A stretch of DNA of 64,000 bases from Aeromicrobium chenweiae (GCF_003065605.1 NZ_CP026952.1:1550001-1614000); one strand, 5' to 3'. Positions 29,601-38,007 are shown, numbered from the stretch's first letter. Notes: generated by a model from the sequence alone, not told the origin. Made by a program: numbers and translations.

Positions 29601-30021
29601 GGTTGAGCCGGTCCCCGCCGGCGCGGAGCTTGCGGATCGCCCGGCCCAGCTGCTGCGGGCGCGCGTCGACCACGAGGTGGCCGACCATGCGGCGCAGGGT
29701 CCGGCGCGCCATCGAGACGACGAGCCCCGGGAAGACCAGGGCTGTCACGGCGCCGAGCTTGAGCAGGAACCGCTGCGAGGCGGGCAGGAACTCGGGGGTG
29801 CTGCGGGCCAGCGTGCGCAGGTTGCGTGCCGCGACGTGGACGTCGTCGGGACGGACGACGCGGTCGACGAAGCCGATCGTGAACTCCAGGCCCTGGGGGT
29901 CCTTGAGGAGCTGCGCGAGGCGTGCCGCCGCGGCATCCGGGCGGCGGCCGCGGGAACGGTCCGGGTCGATCCACGCGTGGACGAGCTCGACGCTGCGATC
30001 GGCGAGAGTGATGTCGGTCAT
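26632..30021 (-). CDS. putA: Bifunctional proline dehydrogenase / L-glutamate-gamma-semialdehyde dehydrogenase
   Basis: A 1129-residue fusion oxidising proline to glutamate. The FAD-dependent proline dehydrogenase barrel spans about 1-440 (DVDYVSIKVSS, INLDMEEYKDLDLT, IKVRVVKGANL). The aldehyde dehydrogenase spans about 480-970, with VTPPWNFPVAIP, ETSGKNAIV (general base region) and catalytic Cys in GHAGQKCSAAS. A C-terminal extension of about 150 residues resembles a decayed dehydrogenase-like domain. No N-terminal ribbon-helix-helix repressor domain is present, unlike enterobacterial PutA. ATG 30021 has AAGGTGG upstream. It lies 46 bp after an MFS gene. Confidence 0.93.
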   Translation of the reverse strand: MTDITLADRSVELVHAWIDPDRSRGRRPDAAAARLAQLLKDPQGLEFTIGFVDRVVRPDDVHVAARNLRTLARSTPEFLPASQRFLLKLGAVTALVFPGLVVSMARRTLRRMVGHLVVDARPQQLGRAIRKLRAGGDRLNLNLLGEAVLGDGEAARRRDGTLELLEREDVDYVSIKVSSVASQLSMWAFDESVTRVVEQLMPLYERAAEGEPTFINLDMEEYKDLDLTIAVFTTILDRFPELEAGIVLQAYLPDALGAMQELQSWATERRAAGGAAIKVRVVKGANLAMERVDATVHGWPLATWHTKRETDTNYKRVLHWALTPERVDAVRIGVAGQNLFDIAYAWLLAGDRGVRDAVDFEMLLGMDSSPADAVRADIGQLLLYTPVVRPSEFDVAISYLVRRLEENASSDNFMSAAFELSTSADLLERETERFLESVKGLDESVPKPHRVQDRLNEVVSPYTDRFVNTPDTDPSTEANREWARLALARSTYTQVGNETIRSSQVPGPASLETVIQDTRKAAKAWEARGTEVRAWILHQAAGALAARRGDLVSVMAAEAGKTVAEADVEVSEAIDFANYYAEAARRLDVVDGAEFVPDTLTVVTPPWNFPVAIPAGSVLAALSVGSGVIIKPAPQTQRCAAVMVEALWQAGVPREVLRYVTIDEGPLSKALIAHSDVDRVILTGGWETAQLFRSWRPDLPLLAETSGKNAIVITPSADIDLAVADLVKSAFGHAGQKCSAASLAILVGSVAESERFERQLVDAVESLKIGYPQDPQVTMGPVIEPPQGKLADGLTRLGDGETWLVEPRQLGSDARVWSPGIRTGVRPGSEFHTTEYFGPILGIMHARSLEQAIEWQNATDYGLTAGIHSLDAHEVNTWIDTVQAGNLYVNRGITGAIVQRQPFGGWKRSSVGTTAKAGGPNYLTHLGTWSPRPLRASPDKLDLSPAVVAVLEAAAPALTPAQLRDLEAAAASDHVAWTREYGVAKDVSQLGVERNVFRYVPVPVTIRFDGFLPELVRVLLAAARTGAPIEVSSRTPLPDGLAPDARIETQAVWLAYAARTRPSRIRLVGTDAKELAAAVDGHPDVAIYSGAVTPSGRVEALPFLQEQAISITNHRFGNHDAEFAHVLPR

Positions 30022-30067
30022 GTTGCGCCCCACCTTAGTGACCTGGTGGGTGGGTTTTCACCCGGGA

Positions 30068-31243
30068 TCAGGGGTGGGACGACGTGTGCGTGCTCCACGC
30101 GACGACCGATCCCGCGACACCGGCCACGAGCGGGACGAGGAACCCCGCCGACGCACCGTGCGCGTCGATCACCGCTCCGGCCACCGCAGCGCCCGGAGCG
30201 ACCCCCACCGACATGCCGGTCGTCGACCAGGTGAGGGCCTCGGTGAGCCTCGTGGGCGGCACCTCCCGCTCGATCAGGTTGACCATCGCGATGAGGGTCG
30301 GCGAGATCATGAACCCGCCGAGGAACACGCCGATCGCCACGGCCGGGATGCTCGTGACGAAGCACAGCGGCGCGAACAGTGCGCCCAGCACGAGGATCGC
30401 GCGCCGGAGCCGGATCAGCGGCCGGTCCGGCTGGGGGAGGGCGCCCACGACGATCCCGGCGAGCAGGCTGCCGGCCGCCCAGACGGCCAGGACGAACCCG
30501 GCGGCACCCGGCCGTCCCTGCTCGTCGGTGAACGCCGCGATGATGACCTCCGCGGAGCCGAAGACGATGCCGAGGGCGCCCGAGACGAGCACCATCGGAC
30601 CGAGGAACGTCCAGTTCAGCGGCGGGCCGACGTGGGTGTCGCGTGGCGTCGCGGGAGGCTGGCTGGACCGCTGCAGCGCCAGCGCCCAGCTGCCGAGCAG
30701 GGCAGCGGCGGCCGCGCAGATCAGCCCGGAGACGTCGGGCGCCTGCAGGGTCAGGAACGTGACGAGGACCGGTCCGACGATGAACACGACCTCGTCCGCG
30801 ATCGCCTCGATCGAGAACGCGGTGTTGAGCTGGGTGCGGTCGGTGATGACGTGGTTCCACCGGGCGCGGACCATGCTGCCGGTCTGGGGTGTCGCCAGGC
30901 CCGCCAGCACGGCGCACGCGTGCGGCCACGGCGTCGACCACTCCTGCTCGACCGCGAGCAGGAACGCTCCGATGCCCGTGGCGTACAGGGCGCCGACGCT
31001 CCACAGCACCGTCGCCTGACCGAGCCGGTCGGCCAGGCGTCCCTGCAACGGTCCGAACGCGGCTGCGGCGAGGACGTAGGCCGCGGACATGATCCCGGCG
31101 TCCCGGTACGACCCGCCGCGCTCGTGCACCAGCAGCACGATCCCGAGACCCGCCATCGACAGCGGGAGGCGCGACCAGAGTGCCGTGAAGGAGAAGAGGG
31201 CAGCACCAGGTCGCGACAACACGTCGCGGTACGTCGTCAGCAT
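30068..31243 (-). CDS. MFS transporter
   Basis: A 391-residue protein with about 12 hydrophobic helices. The motif-A-like loop [17 protein letters not shown] is after helix 2, and the second half includes [26 protein letters not shown] (helices 10-11). This is the YbjJ/YfcJ-like small-molecule exporter type, and the substrate is unknown. The ATG at 31243 has GGGAGG nine bases upstream. It precedes putA on the same strand with a 46-bp gap, so co-transcription is likely, and a link to amino-acid movement is possible but unproven. It diverges from hemH across 53 bp. Confidence 0.85.
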   Translation of the reverse strand: MLTTYRDVLSRPGAALFSFTALWSRLPLSMAGLGIVLLVHERGGSYRDAGIMSAAYVLAAAAFGPLQGRLADRLGQATVLWSVGALYATGIGAFLLAVEQEWSTPWPHACAVLAGLATPQTGSMVRARWNHVITDRTQLNTAFSIEAIADEVVFIVGPVLVTFLTLQAPDVSGLICAAAAALLGSWALALQRSSQPPATPRDTHVGPPLNWTFLGPMVLVSGALGIVFGSAEVIIAAFTDEQGRPGAAGFVLAVWAAGSLLAGIVVGALPQPDRPLIRLRRAILVLGALFAPLCFVTSIPAVAIGVFLGGFMISPTLIAMVNLIEREVPPTRLTEALTWSTTGMSVGVAPGAAVAGAVIDAHGASAGFLVPLVAGVAGSVVAWSTHTSSHP

Positions 31244-31296
31244 GGCCGTCCCTCCCAGCCCGAGCACCCTACCGATACCGGTGCGAAGATGGACGC

Positions 31297-32358
31297 ATGG
31301 ATGTCCGACCCTTTGATGCGCTTCTGCTGGTGTCGTTCGGAGGGCCCGAGAAGCCCGACGACGTGGTGCCTTTCCTCGAGAACGTGACCGCCGGACGAGG
31401 CATCCCACGCGAACGCCTCGAGGAGGTCGGCCAGCACTACTTCCTGTTCGGCGGACGCTCGCCGATCAACGGCCTCAACCGCGAGCTGCTCGACGCGCTG
31501 CGCAAGGACTTCGCCGACCACGGCGTGGACGTCCCGATCTACTGGGGCAACCGCAACTGGGACCCCTACCTGCGCGACGCGACCGAGCAGATGGCCGCGG
31601 ACGGCGTGCAGCGGGCGGCGTGCTTCGTCACCAGCGCGTACTCCTCGTACTCGGGCTGCCGGCAGTACCGGGAGAACCTGTACGACGCGGTCAGCGGTCT
31701 GCAGATCGGCCTGAGCCGTCTGCGTCACTACTTCAACCACCCGGGCTTCGTCGGCCCGTTCACCGAGGCGACCCGCGCGGGCCTGCAGGGCGCGCCGGCC
31801 GACACGCACGTCGTGTTCGTGACCCACTCGATCCCATCGTCGATGAACGAGGCCAGCGGGGGACCGGGCCGCCAGATGTACGTCCGCCAGCACGAGAGCG
31901 TCGCGGCGCAGGTCGCTGCGGGAGCGGGCGCCGACCAGTGGTCGCTGGCCTACTGCTCGCGCTCGGGGTCGCCGCACGTGCCGTGGCTCGAGCCCGACAT
32001 CAACGACCACCTCGAGGCGCTCAAGGCGAGCGGCGTCAGCTCGGTCGTCGTGGTGCCGATCGGCTTCATCTCCGACCACATGGAGGTCATCTACGACCTC
32101 GACACCGAGGCGAAGGCCACGGCCGAGCGCCTCGGCCTGCGGTACGTGCGGGCCGCCACCCCGGGCGCCCACCCGGAGTTCGTGGCCATGGTGCGCGACC
32201 TGTTCCTCGAGCGGGCCGCCGTCGAGCGCGGCGAGATCGTGGATCGCAAGTCGTGCGGTGAGCTGCCGCCGTCGCACGACGTCTGCCCCGCGGACTGCTG
32301 CCTGAACCCGCGCTCGTCCCTGCCCACGATCGGTGGCGTCGGGGACATGACCGCATGA
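31297..32358 (+). CDS. hemH: Ferrochelatase (coproporphyrin ferrochelatase type)
   Basis: A 353-residue chelatase inserting ferrous iron into the porphyrin. Actinobacteria use the coproporphyrin-dependent heme pathway, so the substrate is probably coproporphyrin III (CpfC). Visible features are [15 protein letters not shown] at the N-terminus, the [10 protein letters not shown] segment, [14 protein letters not shown], the catalytic His in FVTHSIP, and [18 protein letters not shown]-terminal Cys set (320, 330, 334, 335) fits the [2Fe-2S] cluster of actinobacterial ferrochelatases. Its stop overlaps the next start (ATGA). Confidence 0.95.
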   Translation: MDVRPFDALLLVSFGGPEKPDDVVPFLENVTAGRGIPRERLEEVGQHYFLFGGRSPINGLNRELLDALRKDFADHGVDVPIYWGNRNWDPYLRDATEQMAADGVQRAACFVTSAYSSYSGCRQYRENLYDAVSGLQIGLSRLRHYFNHPGFVGPFTEATRAGLQGAPADTHVVFVTHSIPSSMNEASGGPGRQMYVRQHESVAAQVAAGAGADQWSLAYCSRSGSPHVPWLEPDINDHLEALKASGVSSVVVVPIGFISDHMEVIYDLDTEAKATAERLGLRYVRAATPGAHPEFVAMVRDLFLERAAVERGEIVDRKSCGELPPSHDVCPADCCLNPRSSLPTIGGVGDMTA

Positions 32359-33146
32359 GCCAGGAGCTGTACGACCTCGCCCGCGCCGTCGGGCTGGAGG
32401 CCGCCGAGTTCGTGCGCAGCAGCCGTCCGGAGGGACGCGTCGACGTCGCGGCGACCAAGAGCAGCGATACCGACGTCGTCACCGAGATCGACCGGGCGTG
32501 CGAGCGCCTGATCCGCGAGCGCATCTTCTCCGCGCGACCGGACGACGGCTTCGCCGGCGAGGAGGGCGACGACATCGTCGGCACATCCGGGGTCGACTGG
32601 GTGGTCGACCCGATCGACGGCACGGTCAACTTCGTCCACGGCATCCCGGCGTACGCGGTCTCGATCGCTGCCCGCCGTGACGGCACGGTCGTCGCCGGCC
32701 ACGTCGTCAACATCGCCTCGGGTGAGGAGCACGGTGCCGTGCGCGGGGAGGGTGCCTGGCGTCACGACGGTGACGAGCGACGCGCAGTCGTCGCGCCGCA
32801 GGGCGCGGCGCCGGCCCGCGGCCTCGTCGCGACCGGCTTCCACTACATCCCGGAGATCCGCGCGAAGCAGGCCGCCGCGATGGCCTCGTTCCTGCCCCAG
32901 GTCGCCGATGTCCGGCGCATCGGGTCGGCGGCGCTCGACCTGTGCGCCCTCGCCGAGGGGCACTACGATGCGTACTTCGAGCAGGGGCTGCACCTGTGGG
33001 ACCACGCCGCGGGAGCGCTCGTCGCGACCGAGTCCGGCTTGGTGGTGAGCGGGCTCGACGGAGGACCGGATGAACGCATGGTGATGTCCGCGCACCCTGC
33101 GGTGGCCGAGGAATATTTCGGTCTCGTGCGGTCTTGTGGGTTCTGA
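32355..33146 (+). CDS. Inositol monophosphatase family protein (SuhB-like)
   Basis: A 263-residue Mg-dependent sugar phosphatase. Metal-site motifs are GEEGDD (about 68-73), DPIDGTVNF (85-93) and [12 protein letters not shown] (about 215-226). Mycobacterial SuhB sits at the same point of the conserved dut/DUF4193 block and makes myo-inositol for phosphatidylinositol and mycothiol. Histidinol-phosphatase or fructose-bisphosphatase activity are alternatives in this family. It overlaps hemH by four bases and is followed 63 bp later by the DUF4193 gene. Confidence 0.88.
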   Translation: MSQELYDLARAVGLEAAEFVRSSRPEGRVDVAATKSSDTDVVTEIDRACERLIRERIFSARPDDGFAGEEGDDIVGTSGVDWVVDPIDGTVNFVHGIPAYAVSIAARRDGTVVAGHVVNIASGEEHGAVRGEGAWRHDGDERRAVVAPQGAAPARGLVATGFHYIPEIRAKQAAAMASFLPQVADVRRIGSAALDLCALAEGHYDAYFEQGLHLWDHAAGALVATESGLVVSGLDGGPDERMVMSAHPAVAEEYFGLVRSCGF

Positions 33147-33169
33147 CCGCGGAGAATTAGGACAGGTGT

Positions 33170-33192
33170 GGAACAATCACGCCGGTTGTTCC
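33170..33192. promoter_or_regulatory. Inverted repeat upstream of the DUF4193 gene
   Basis: GGAACAA (33170-33176) pairs with TTGTTCC (33186-33192) across a nine-base spacer, just before the AAGGGAGA ribosome binding site at 33197-33204. It could be a leader hairpin or a repressor site. Confidence 0.3.
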
Positions 33193-33209
33193 GCACAAAG
33201 GGAGATTTG

Positions 33210-33509
33210 ATGGCTACCGACTACGACGCACCACGCAAGACCGAAGAAGAGCAGTCCGAGGACAGCATCGAGGAGCTCAAGGCGCGTCGGCACGAGAAGA
33301 ACTCGGGCAAGGTCGACGAGGACGAGACCGAGGCGGCCGAGTCATTCGAGCTGCCCGGAGCCGACCTCTCCCACGAGGAGCTGGCGGTCCAGGTCGTGCC
33401 CAAGCAGGTGGACGAGTTCACCTGCTCGTCGTGCTTCCTGGTGCATCACCGAAGCCAGCTCGCCTCGGAGAAGAACGGCATGCTCATCTGCCGCGACTGC
33501 GCCGACTGA
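33210..33509 (+). CDS. DUF4193 zinc-ribbon protein
   Basis: A 99-residue acidic protein conserved across actinobacteria beside dut. It has an acidic N-terminal half (EEEQSEDSIEELKARR, then DEDETEAAESFELPG) and a C-terminal zinc ribbon with FTCSSCFLVHHRSQL and MLICRDCAD (two Cys-x2-Cys pairs). The function is unknown, and RNA polymerase or ribosome association has been guessed for similar small ribbons. ATG 33210 has AAGGGAGA six bases upstream. Its last 26 bases overlap the 3' end of the convergent DUF4235 gene. Confidence 0.9.
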   Translation: MATDYDAPRKTEEEQSEDSIEELKARRHEKNSGKVDEDETEAAESFELPGADLSHEELAVQVVPKQVDEFTCSSCFLVHHRSQLASEKNGMLICRDCAD

Positions 33510-33921
33510 CCTTCTGGGTCGACGACTGAGTGGGAGCCGGTTCCGCAAGGGCCGGCTCCTTTGTCGTTCCCGGGGCCTTCACCAGCGGCTTCATGCCGGG
33601 AGGGAGCTGTCCGGTCGACCGCACCCAGTAGGTCGCGGTGCCACGTCGCACGCCGACCTTGACCAGCTCGATGATCCCGCCGCCGACCATCGCCCAGGCG
33701 ACGGCCTCGCGGGTGCTGACCTCGGGGTGGCGGCCGCTGGTGGGCGGCTTCCGGCCGGTGACGGTGCGCCACGCGATGGCGGACGCCCGCTGGGCGAGCA
33801 GGCCGGCGACGACCGAGGACCCCTTGTCCATGACCCGCCACGTGCCGCGGCCGGGGGCCTTGGTGTTGGGGGTGCGGGCCGCCTCCTGGGCGAGGGTCGC
33901 CTTCTTACGCTTCTTCGCCAC
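33484..33921 (-). CDS. DUF4235 family protein
   Basis: A 145-residue protein. The basic N-terminus is KKRKK, and the DUF4235 core runs from [20 protein letters not shown] through [12 protein letters not shown] to [23 protein letters not shown], giving two short hydrophobic helices. The function is unknown. The GTG at 33921 overlaps the upstream DUF3093 gene by 17 bases. The last about 30 codons form a low-complexity tail read across the opposite-strand terminator at 33533-33559 and into the end of the DUF4193 gene, so the tail may be a recent extension. Confidence 0.7.
   Translation of the reverse strand: MAKKRKKATLAQEAARTPNTKAPGRGTWRVMDKGSSVVAGLLAQRASAIAWRTVTGRKPPTSGRHPEVSTREAVAWAMVGGGIIELVKVGVRRGTATYWVRSTGQLPPGMKPLVKAPGTTKEPALAEPAPTQSSTQKVSRRSRGR
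33533..33562 (+). terminator. Rho-independent terminator for the DUF4193 gene
   Basis: GGAGCCGG (33533-33540) pairs with CCGGCTCC (33552-33559), followed by TTT. It lies 24 bases after the DUF4193 stop and inside the coding sequence of the opposing DUF4235 gene. Confidence 0.75.
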
Positions 33922-34408
33922 GGGACGGGTCTCCGATCGGGTCGTGGGCCGGCTTCTGCGGCGCCTGGGTGGGGGAGCCCAGCGCCGCGGCGAGGGCCTC
34001 GGGGTGCCGGCTCGAGATGAGCCAGTACGGAGTGGGGTCGCTCGGGTCGGCCACACCCACGGTCACGCCGTGGTCGAGGTAGGGCCGGGTGACCAGGTAC
34101 GCCCGGGCGTCGGCACCGGTGCCGAGACGGGTGCGGTACGCCGCACGGTCCAGCGGGGTCACCTCGCCGACGTGCGCGGCCTCCAGGTGGGCGGCGCCGA
34201 CGTGCAGGCCCTCGGGAGTCACCGAGACGAGCGTCGAGCCGTAGCGCCAGACGAGGTACAGGTCGGCGGCGGCGACCACGACGGCCACCACGATCGCGAT
34301 GGGCCAGTTCGTCGCGATGAGCATGATCCATCCCCACACGACGGCAAAGCCGAGCGCGGCCAGCCACCAGGAGATCGGGGCGGTCAGGCGCTCGCGGTAT
34401 GTCGTCAC
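33905..34408 (-). CDS. DUF3093 membrane protein
   Basis: A 167-residue protein with two N-terminal helices (about 12-33 and 36-54), then a soluble beta-rich PH-like part with [23 protein letters not shown] and [19 protein letters not shown]3093 is a conserved actinobacterial family next to dut (Rv2698 position in M. tuberculosis), with unknown function. The GTG at 34408 has a weak binding site. It diverges from dut across 54 bp and is followed by an overlapping DUF4235 gene. Confidence 0.88.
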   Translation of the reverse strand: MTTYRERLTAPISWWLAALGFAVVWGWIMLIATNWPIAIVVAVVVAAADLYLVWRYGSTLVSVTPEGLHVGAAHLEAAHVGEVTPLDRAAYRTRLGTGADARAYLVTRPYLDHGVTVGVADPSDPTPYWLISSRHPEALAAALGSPTQAPQKPAHDPIGDPSRGEEA

Positions 34409-34462
34409 GGTTCAACCTTGCCTCATGCCGATCGTGGACGCGACGCAGGTAGGGTCGCACCC

Positions 34463-34930
34463 ATGTTCGACGTGACCGTCACGCGGCTCGACCCCGGGGT
34501 GCCGCTCCCCGTGTACGCCCATCCCGGTGATGCCGGCGCCGACCTGGTCACGACGATCGACGTCGAGCTCGAGCCGGGTGAGCGTGCGCTCGTCGCCACC
34601 GGGATCGCCCTCGCGCTGCCCGAGGGCCTCGCGGCGTTCGTGCATCCCCGTTCGGGCCTCGCCCTGCGTCTCGGGCTGTCGATCGTCAACACGCCGGGCA
34701 CGATCGATGCGGGCTACCGTGGAGAGATCAAGGTCCTCCTCGTCAACCACGACCCGTCGCAGCGGATCACGTTGAGCCGGGGCGACCGGATCGCCCAGCT
34801 CGTCATCCAGCGGGTCGAGCGGGTCGCGTTCGTCGAGGCGGACGCTCTGCCGGAGTCGGTCCGCGGCGCCGGGGGTTACGGTTCAACCGGCGGTCACGCG
34901 ACCGCCGACATCCAACGAGAGAGCAGCTGA
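34463..34930 (+). CDS. dut: dUTP diphosphatase
   Basis: A trimeric dUTPase of 155 residues, hydrolysing dUTP to dUMP and keeping uracil out of DNA. The five family motifs are visible: [46 protein letters not shown] and, at the C-terminus, [14 protein letters not shown] 34463 is the only start that gives the normal N-terminus. Its TGA overlaps the DUF3710 start by one base, heading a plus operon with the DUF3710, OB-fold and DUF3159 genes. Confidence 0.96.
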   Translation: MFDVTVTRLDPGVPLPVYAHPGDAGADLVTTIDVELEPGERALVATGIALALPEGLAAFVHPRSGLALRLGLSIVNTPGTIDAGYRGEIKVLLVNHDPSQRITLSRGDRIAQLVIQRVERVAFVEADALPESVRGAGGYGSTGGHATADIQRESS

Positions 34931-35565
34931 TGGCACTCCGCCGCCGCAAGAAGCAGTCCGACGAGGCGCAGGACGAGCAGGTCACCGAGGTCCAGCCGGT
35001 CGAGGGCGTACGGCACCTCGGTCCGTGGGACTCCAGCGAGAGGTCACCGGGCGACGACCCGGCGTACGTCGACCTGGGCGCCCTGCAGGTCAAGGTGCGC
35101 CTCGGCCTGAACCTCGAGATGCCGGTCGACGAGAGCGACGAGATCGGTTCGGTCGTCTTCGTCACCGACGACTCCGCGCTCGAGCTGCGGGCGTTCGCGG
35201 CCAACAAGTCCGGTGGCCTGTGGGACGAGGTCCGCGACGACCTGATCCTCGAGGTCGAGCGGCTCAACGGCCAGTGCGAGCAGGTCGACGGCCCCTTCGG
35301 CCCCGAGCTGCACGTGCGCGTGCCCGTCCAGGTCGAGGGCGAGGAGGGTTTCCAGCCCAGCCGGATCATCGGCATCGAGGGTCCCCGCTGGCTCCTGCGG
35401 GCCACGTTCCTCGGCGACGCGGGCCTGAACCCCAAGGACGACGGCCTGCTCATGGACGCCCTTCGCGACGTCATCGTCGTCCGCGGCAGCGAGCCCAAGC
35501 TCCTGCGCGAGGCGCTGCTGCTGACGCCTCCTTCGAGCGACACCGTCGTGTTGGACGACGAGTAG
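34930..35565 (+). CDS. DUF3710 family protein
   Basis: A 211-residue soluble protein. It has a basic N-terminal RRRKK, an acidic linker, then the conserved GPWDSSE, AYVDLGALQVKVRLGLNLEM, ALELRAFAANKSGGLWDEVR and GIEGPRWLLRATFLGDAG, which are characteristic of DUF3710. The function is unknown. It always travels with dut and the OB-fold gene in actinobacteria (Rv2696c position). The start overlaps the dut stop (TGATG). Confidence 0.9.
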   Translation: MALRRRKKQSDEAQDEQVTEVQPVEGVRHLGPWDSSERSPGDDPAYVDLGALQVKVRLGLNLEMPVDESDEIGSVVFVTDDSALELRAFAANKSGGLWDEVRDDLILEVERLNGQCEQVDGPFGPELHVRVPVQVEGEEGFQPSRIIGIEGPRWLLRATFLGDAGLNPKDDGLLMDALRDVIVVRGSEPKLLREALLLTPPSSDTVVLDDE

Positions 35566-35574
35566 GATTTGAGC

Positions 35575-35925
35575 ATGGGACGCATCAGCAGGACGCTCGA
35601 GCGCCTGTCCTCGGACAACCAGGAGGCGGGCGAGCTCAAGAGCGACGCAGCCAAGGCAGGTTGCAAGCTCATCTCCACCGTGCCCGACCGCGCGGTCGTC
35701 ACGATCCACGGCGTCCTGCGCTGTGTGACCCTCCGTCCGGTCGATGGCGTCACGGCCCTCGAGGCCGAGCTGTACGACGGGTCCGACAGCGTCACTCTCA
35801 TCTGGCTCGGACGTCGCAAGATCGAGGGCGTCGCCGCCGGCCGCAAGCTGAAGGCGTTCGGCCGCGTCGGCATGCGTGGCACGACCCGGGTCATCTACAA
35901 CCCCCGGTACGAGCTCGACGCGTGA
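35575..35925 (+). CDS. OB-fold nucleic-acid-binding protein
   Basis: A 116-residue protein with a short helical N-terminus, then an OB-fold-like barrel: RAVVTIHGVLRCVTLRP, ALEAELYDGSDSVTLIWLGRR, and GRKLKAFGRVGMRGTTRVIYNP. It is the counterpart of mycobacterial Rv2694c. It probably binds single-stranded nucleic acid, but the partner is unknown. ATG 35575 has AGGA upstream. A TTG at 35569 would add two residues. It is the third gene of the dut operon. Confidence 0.85.
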   Translation: MGRISRTLERLSSDNQEAGELKSDAAKAGCKLISTVPDRAVVTIHGVLRCVTLRPVDGVTALEAELYDGSDSVTLIWLGRRKIEGVAAGRKLKAFGRVGMRGTTRVIYNPRYELDA

Positions 35926-35947
35926 GCCCCGGCCACTGCGACCACCG

Positions 35948-36607
35948 ATGACCAGCACCGAGGCGACCGTCGAGCAGGTGGTCCGCGCCCAGCTCGCGCG
36001 CGCCCTCGGAGGACGCCGCGGCATCGTCGAGAGCGCCGTGCCGACCGCGCTGTTCACGGTCTGCTTCCTCGTCAGCGACGACATCAGGCTCTCGCTCATC
36101 GCCAGCATCGCCGTCACCGCCGCCCTGCTGGTCGTCCGCGTGCTGCAGCGGTCCACGACCCAGTTCGTCCTCAACGCACTGGTCGGCATCGGCATCGGGG
36201 CGGCCTTCGCGTACCGCGCCTCCAAGTCCGGTGGCTCGGAGGAGGACGTCGCGCGCGCGGTGTTCACGCCCGGACTGATCTACAACAGCGGGTACGCGGT
36301 GGTCATCATCCTGACGATCCTCGTCGGCTGGCCGATCGTCGGCTTCATGGTCGGCTCCGTCACGGGCGACGCCACCGCGTGGCACGCGGACAAGGCGATG
36401 GTGCGGCTGTGCTCACACCTGACCTGGATCCTCGCGCTGCCGTGCGTCATCCGCGTCGCGGTGCAGCTGCCGCTGTGGCTGGACCACCAGATCGGCCTGC
36501 TCGGGGTGTCCAAGATCGTCCTGGGCTGGCCCCTGCAGCTGGCGGCGTTCGCCCTGATGGCGTGGCTGCTCAGCCGCAACCGCACGCCGATCACCCTCGA
36601 CGACTGA
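35948..36607 (+). CDS. DUF3159 membrane protein
   Basis: A 219-residue integral membrane protein with about five helices. It begins with an amphipathic QVVRAQLARALGGRRG, then ESAVPTALFTVCFLVSDDIRLSL, YNSGYAVVIILTILVGWPIVGFMVG and LGWPLQLAAFALMAWLL. DUF3159 is conserved at this place in actinobacteria (Rv2693c position), with unknown function. It is last in the dut operon and is followed immediately by a large nested hairpin. Confidence 0.88.
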   Translation: MTSTEATVEQVVRAQLARALGGRRGIVESAVPTALFTVCFLVSDDIRLSLIASIAVTAALLVVRVLQRSTTQFVLNALVGIGIGAAFAYRASKSGGSEEDVARAVFTPGLIYNSGYAVVIILTILVGWPIVGFMVGSVTGDATAWHADKAMVRLCSHLTWILALPCVIRVAVQLPLWLDHQIGLLGVSKIVLGWPLQLAAFALMAWLLSRNRTPITLDD

Positions 36608-36677
36608 AACCCAGATTTGCAGACTCCTGCACGCTTTCGCGGGGAGGAAACCGTGCAGGACCCCGCAAATCTGGGTT
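36608..36677. repeat. Nested inverted repeat between convergent genes
   Basis: The outer arms AACCCAGATTTGC (36608-36620) and GCAAATCTGGGTT (36665-36677) are perfect 13-mers. The inner arms CCTGCACG (36626-36633) and CGTGCAGG (36652-36659) form a second stem. It begins one base after the DUF3159 stop and ends five bases before the ceoC stop. It can act as a bidirectional terminator, and its AT-rich outer arm is unusual for this genome. Confidence 0.8.
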
Positions 36678-36682
36678 GGGGG

Positions 36683-37345
36683 TCAGTGCTTGGGGGAGAG
36701 GAGCTCCCCGAGGTGGTCCTCGGCCTCGGTGGGCGTCACGAACAGCAGCTCGTCACCGGACTCCAGTGAACGGTCGGCGTCCGGCGTCTGGATCGAGTTG
36801 TCGCGCAGGATCGCCACCAGGACGACGTCCGAGGGCCAGGGCACGTCGCACACCCGCGTGCCGACGTACGGGGAGTTGGCGGGCATCGTCAGCTCGACCA
36901 GCGTCGTGTTGCTCTGCCGGAAGGTGAACAGCCGCACGAGGTCACCGACCGTGACGGCCTCCTCGACCAGCGCCGACATCAGGCGCGGGGTGGACACCGA
37001 GACGTCGACGCCCCACGACTCGCTGAACAGCCACTCGTTGCTCGGGTGGTTGACGCGGCCCACGGTGCGCGGCACCGCGAACTCGGTCTTGGCCAGCAGC
37101 GAGATGACCAGGTTGGCCTTGTCGTCGCCGGTCGCCGAGATCACCACGTCGCAGGACTCGAGCTGGGCCTCCTCGAGCGAGGACAGCTCGCAGGCGTCAG
37201 CGAGCAGCCACTGGGCCTCGGGCACCATCTCGGCGCGGATCGAGGCCGGGGACTTGTCGATCAGCAGGATCGAGTGGCCGTTGCCGATGAGCTCCTGGGC
37301 TATCGAGCGCCCCACGGCGCCGGCACCCGCGATCACGACGCGCAT
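36683..37345 (-). CDS. ceoC: TrkA-family potassium regulator (CeoC)
   Basis: A 220-residue cytosolic RCK protein. The N-terminal Rossmann domain starts MRVVIAGAGAVGRSIAQEL with a following Asp (LLIDKSP), and VISATGDDKANLVISLLAK is the second half. The TrkA-C domain from about 140 includes LVELTMPANSPYVGTRVCD and ESGDELLFVTP. Such proteins bind NAD(H) and gate K+ transporters. ATG 37345 overlaps the ceoB stop by one base, so CeoB and CeoC are made together as in M. tuberculosis. Confidence 0.9.
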   Translation of the reverse strand: MRVVIAGAGAVGRSIAQELIGNGHSILLIDKSPASIRAEMVPEAQWLLADACELSSLEEAQLESCDVVISATGDDKANLVISLLAKTEFAVPRTVGRVNHPSNEWLFSESWGVDVSVSTPRLMSALVEEAVTVGDLVRLFTFRQSNTTLVELTMPANSPYVGTRVCDVPWPSDVVLVAILRDNSIQTPDADRSLESGDELLFVTPTEAEDHLGELLSPKH

Positions 37346-38007
37346 CAGTCGGCCTCCGGTCCTGCATCGAGAATGGCGTGGGAGCTGTCCGCGGTCGACT
37401 CGAGCATGAACAGGCTCAGGTAGTCGCCCTCCTGGATCACGGTGTCCGGCTTGGCGATGAGGCCGCTGCCGAGGCGCGTCAGGTACGCCACGCGGACGCT
37501 TGCGGCCGCCTCCAGCTCGGCGATCCGATGACCGACCCAGCTGAACGGGGCGTAGACGAGGTCGAGGCGCACGTCGCCGGACTGGTCGCGCCAGGCCGGC
37601 TCGGACCCGGCGGGGAGGAGTCGGCGCAGCACCTGGTCGGCCGCCCAGGGCACCGTGGCGACCGTGGGCACGCCCAGGCGCTCGTAGACCTCGGCGCGTC
37701 CCGGGTCGTAGATGCGGGCGACGACGTTCTCGATCTTGAACTGCTCGCGGGCGACGCGGGCCGAGATGATGTTGGAGTTGTCACCGCTGGAGACGGCCGC
37801 GAAGGCGTCGGCCCGCTCGATGCCGGCCTTCTTCAGGACCTCGCGGTCAAAGCCCATCCCGGTGACCGTGATGCCGCTGAAAGCCGGACCCAGACGACGG
37901 AAGGCGTCGGGGTTCGTGTCGATGACGGCGGTGGTGTGGCCGCGTTGCTCGAGGCTCCGCGTGAGGGTCGATCCGACCCGTCCGCAACCCATGATCACGA
38001 TGTGCAC
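37345..38007 (-). CDS. ceoB: TrkA-family potassium regulator (CeoB)
   Basis: A 220-residue RCK protein paired with CeoC. The Rossmann motif VIMGCGRVGSTLTRSLEQRG starts at residue 4, with acidic AVIDTNPD binding the ribose. SSGDNSNIISARVAR and VARIYDPGRAEVYERLG follow, and the TrkA-C domain holds VIQEGDYLSLFML. The GTG at 38007 places the first strand at the terminus as in homologues. The open frame reaches 10 codons further upstream without support. It diverges across 81 bp from the KimA-like potassium importer gene. Confidence 0.9.
   Translation of the reverse strand: MHIVIMGCGRVGSTLTRSLEQRGHTTAVIDTNPDAFRRLGPAFSGITVTGMGFDREVLKKAGIERADAFAAVSSGDNSNIISARVAREQFKIENVVARIYDPGRAEVYERLGVPTVATVPWAADQVLRRLLPAGSEPAWRDQSGDVRLDLVYAPFSWVGHRIAELEAAASVRVAYLTRLGSGLIAKPDTVIQEGDYLSLFMLESTADSSHAILDAGPEAD

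Noticed and set aside
27823-30234. Long plus-strand frame opposite putA
   Set aside because: PutA motifs are intact on the minus strand, and the antisense peptide is Arg/Asp/Val/Leu low complexity.
33170-33192. LexA/SOS box before the DUF4193 gene
   Set aside because: The half-sites GAAC and GTTC are 13 bases apart rather than the four needed for an actinobacterial SOS box.
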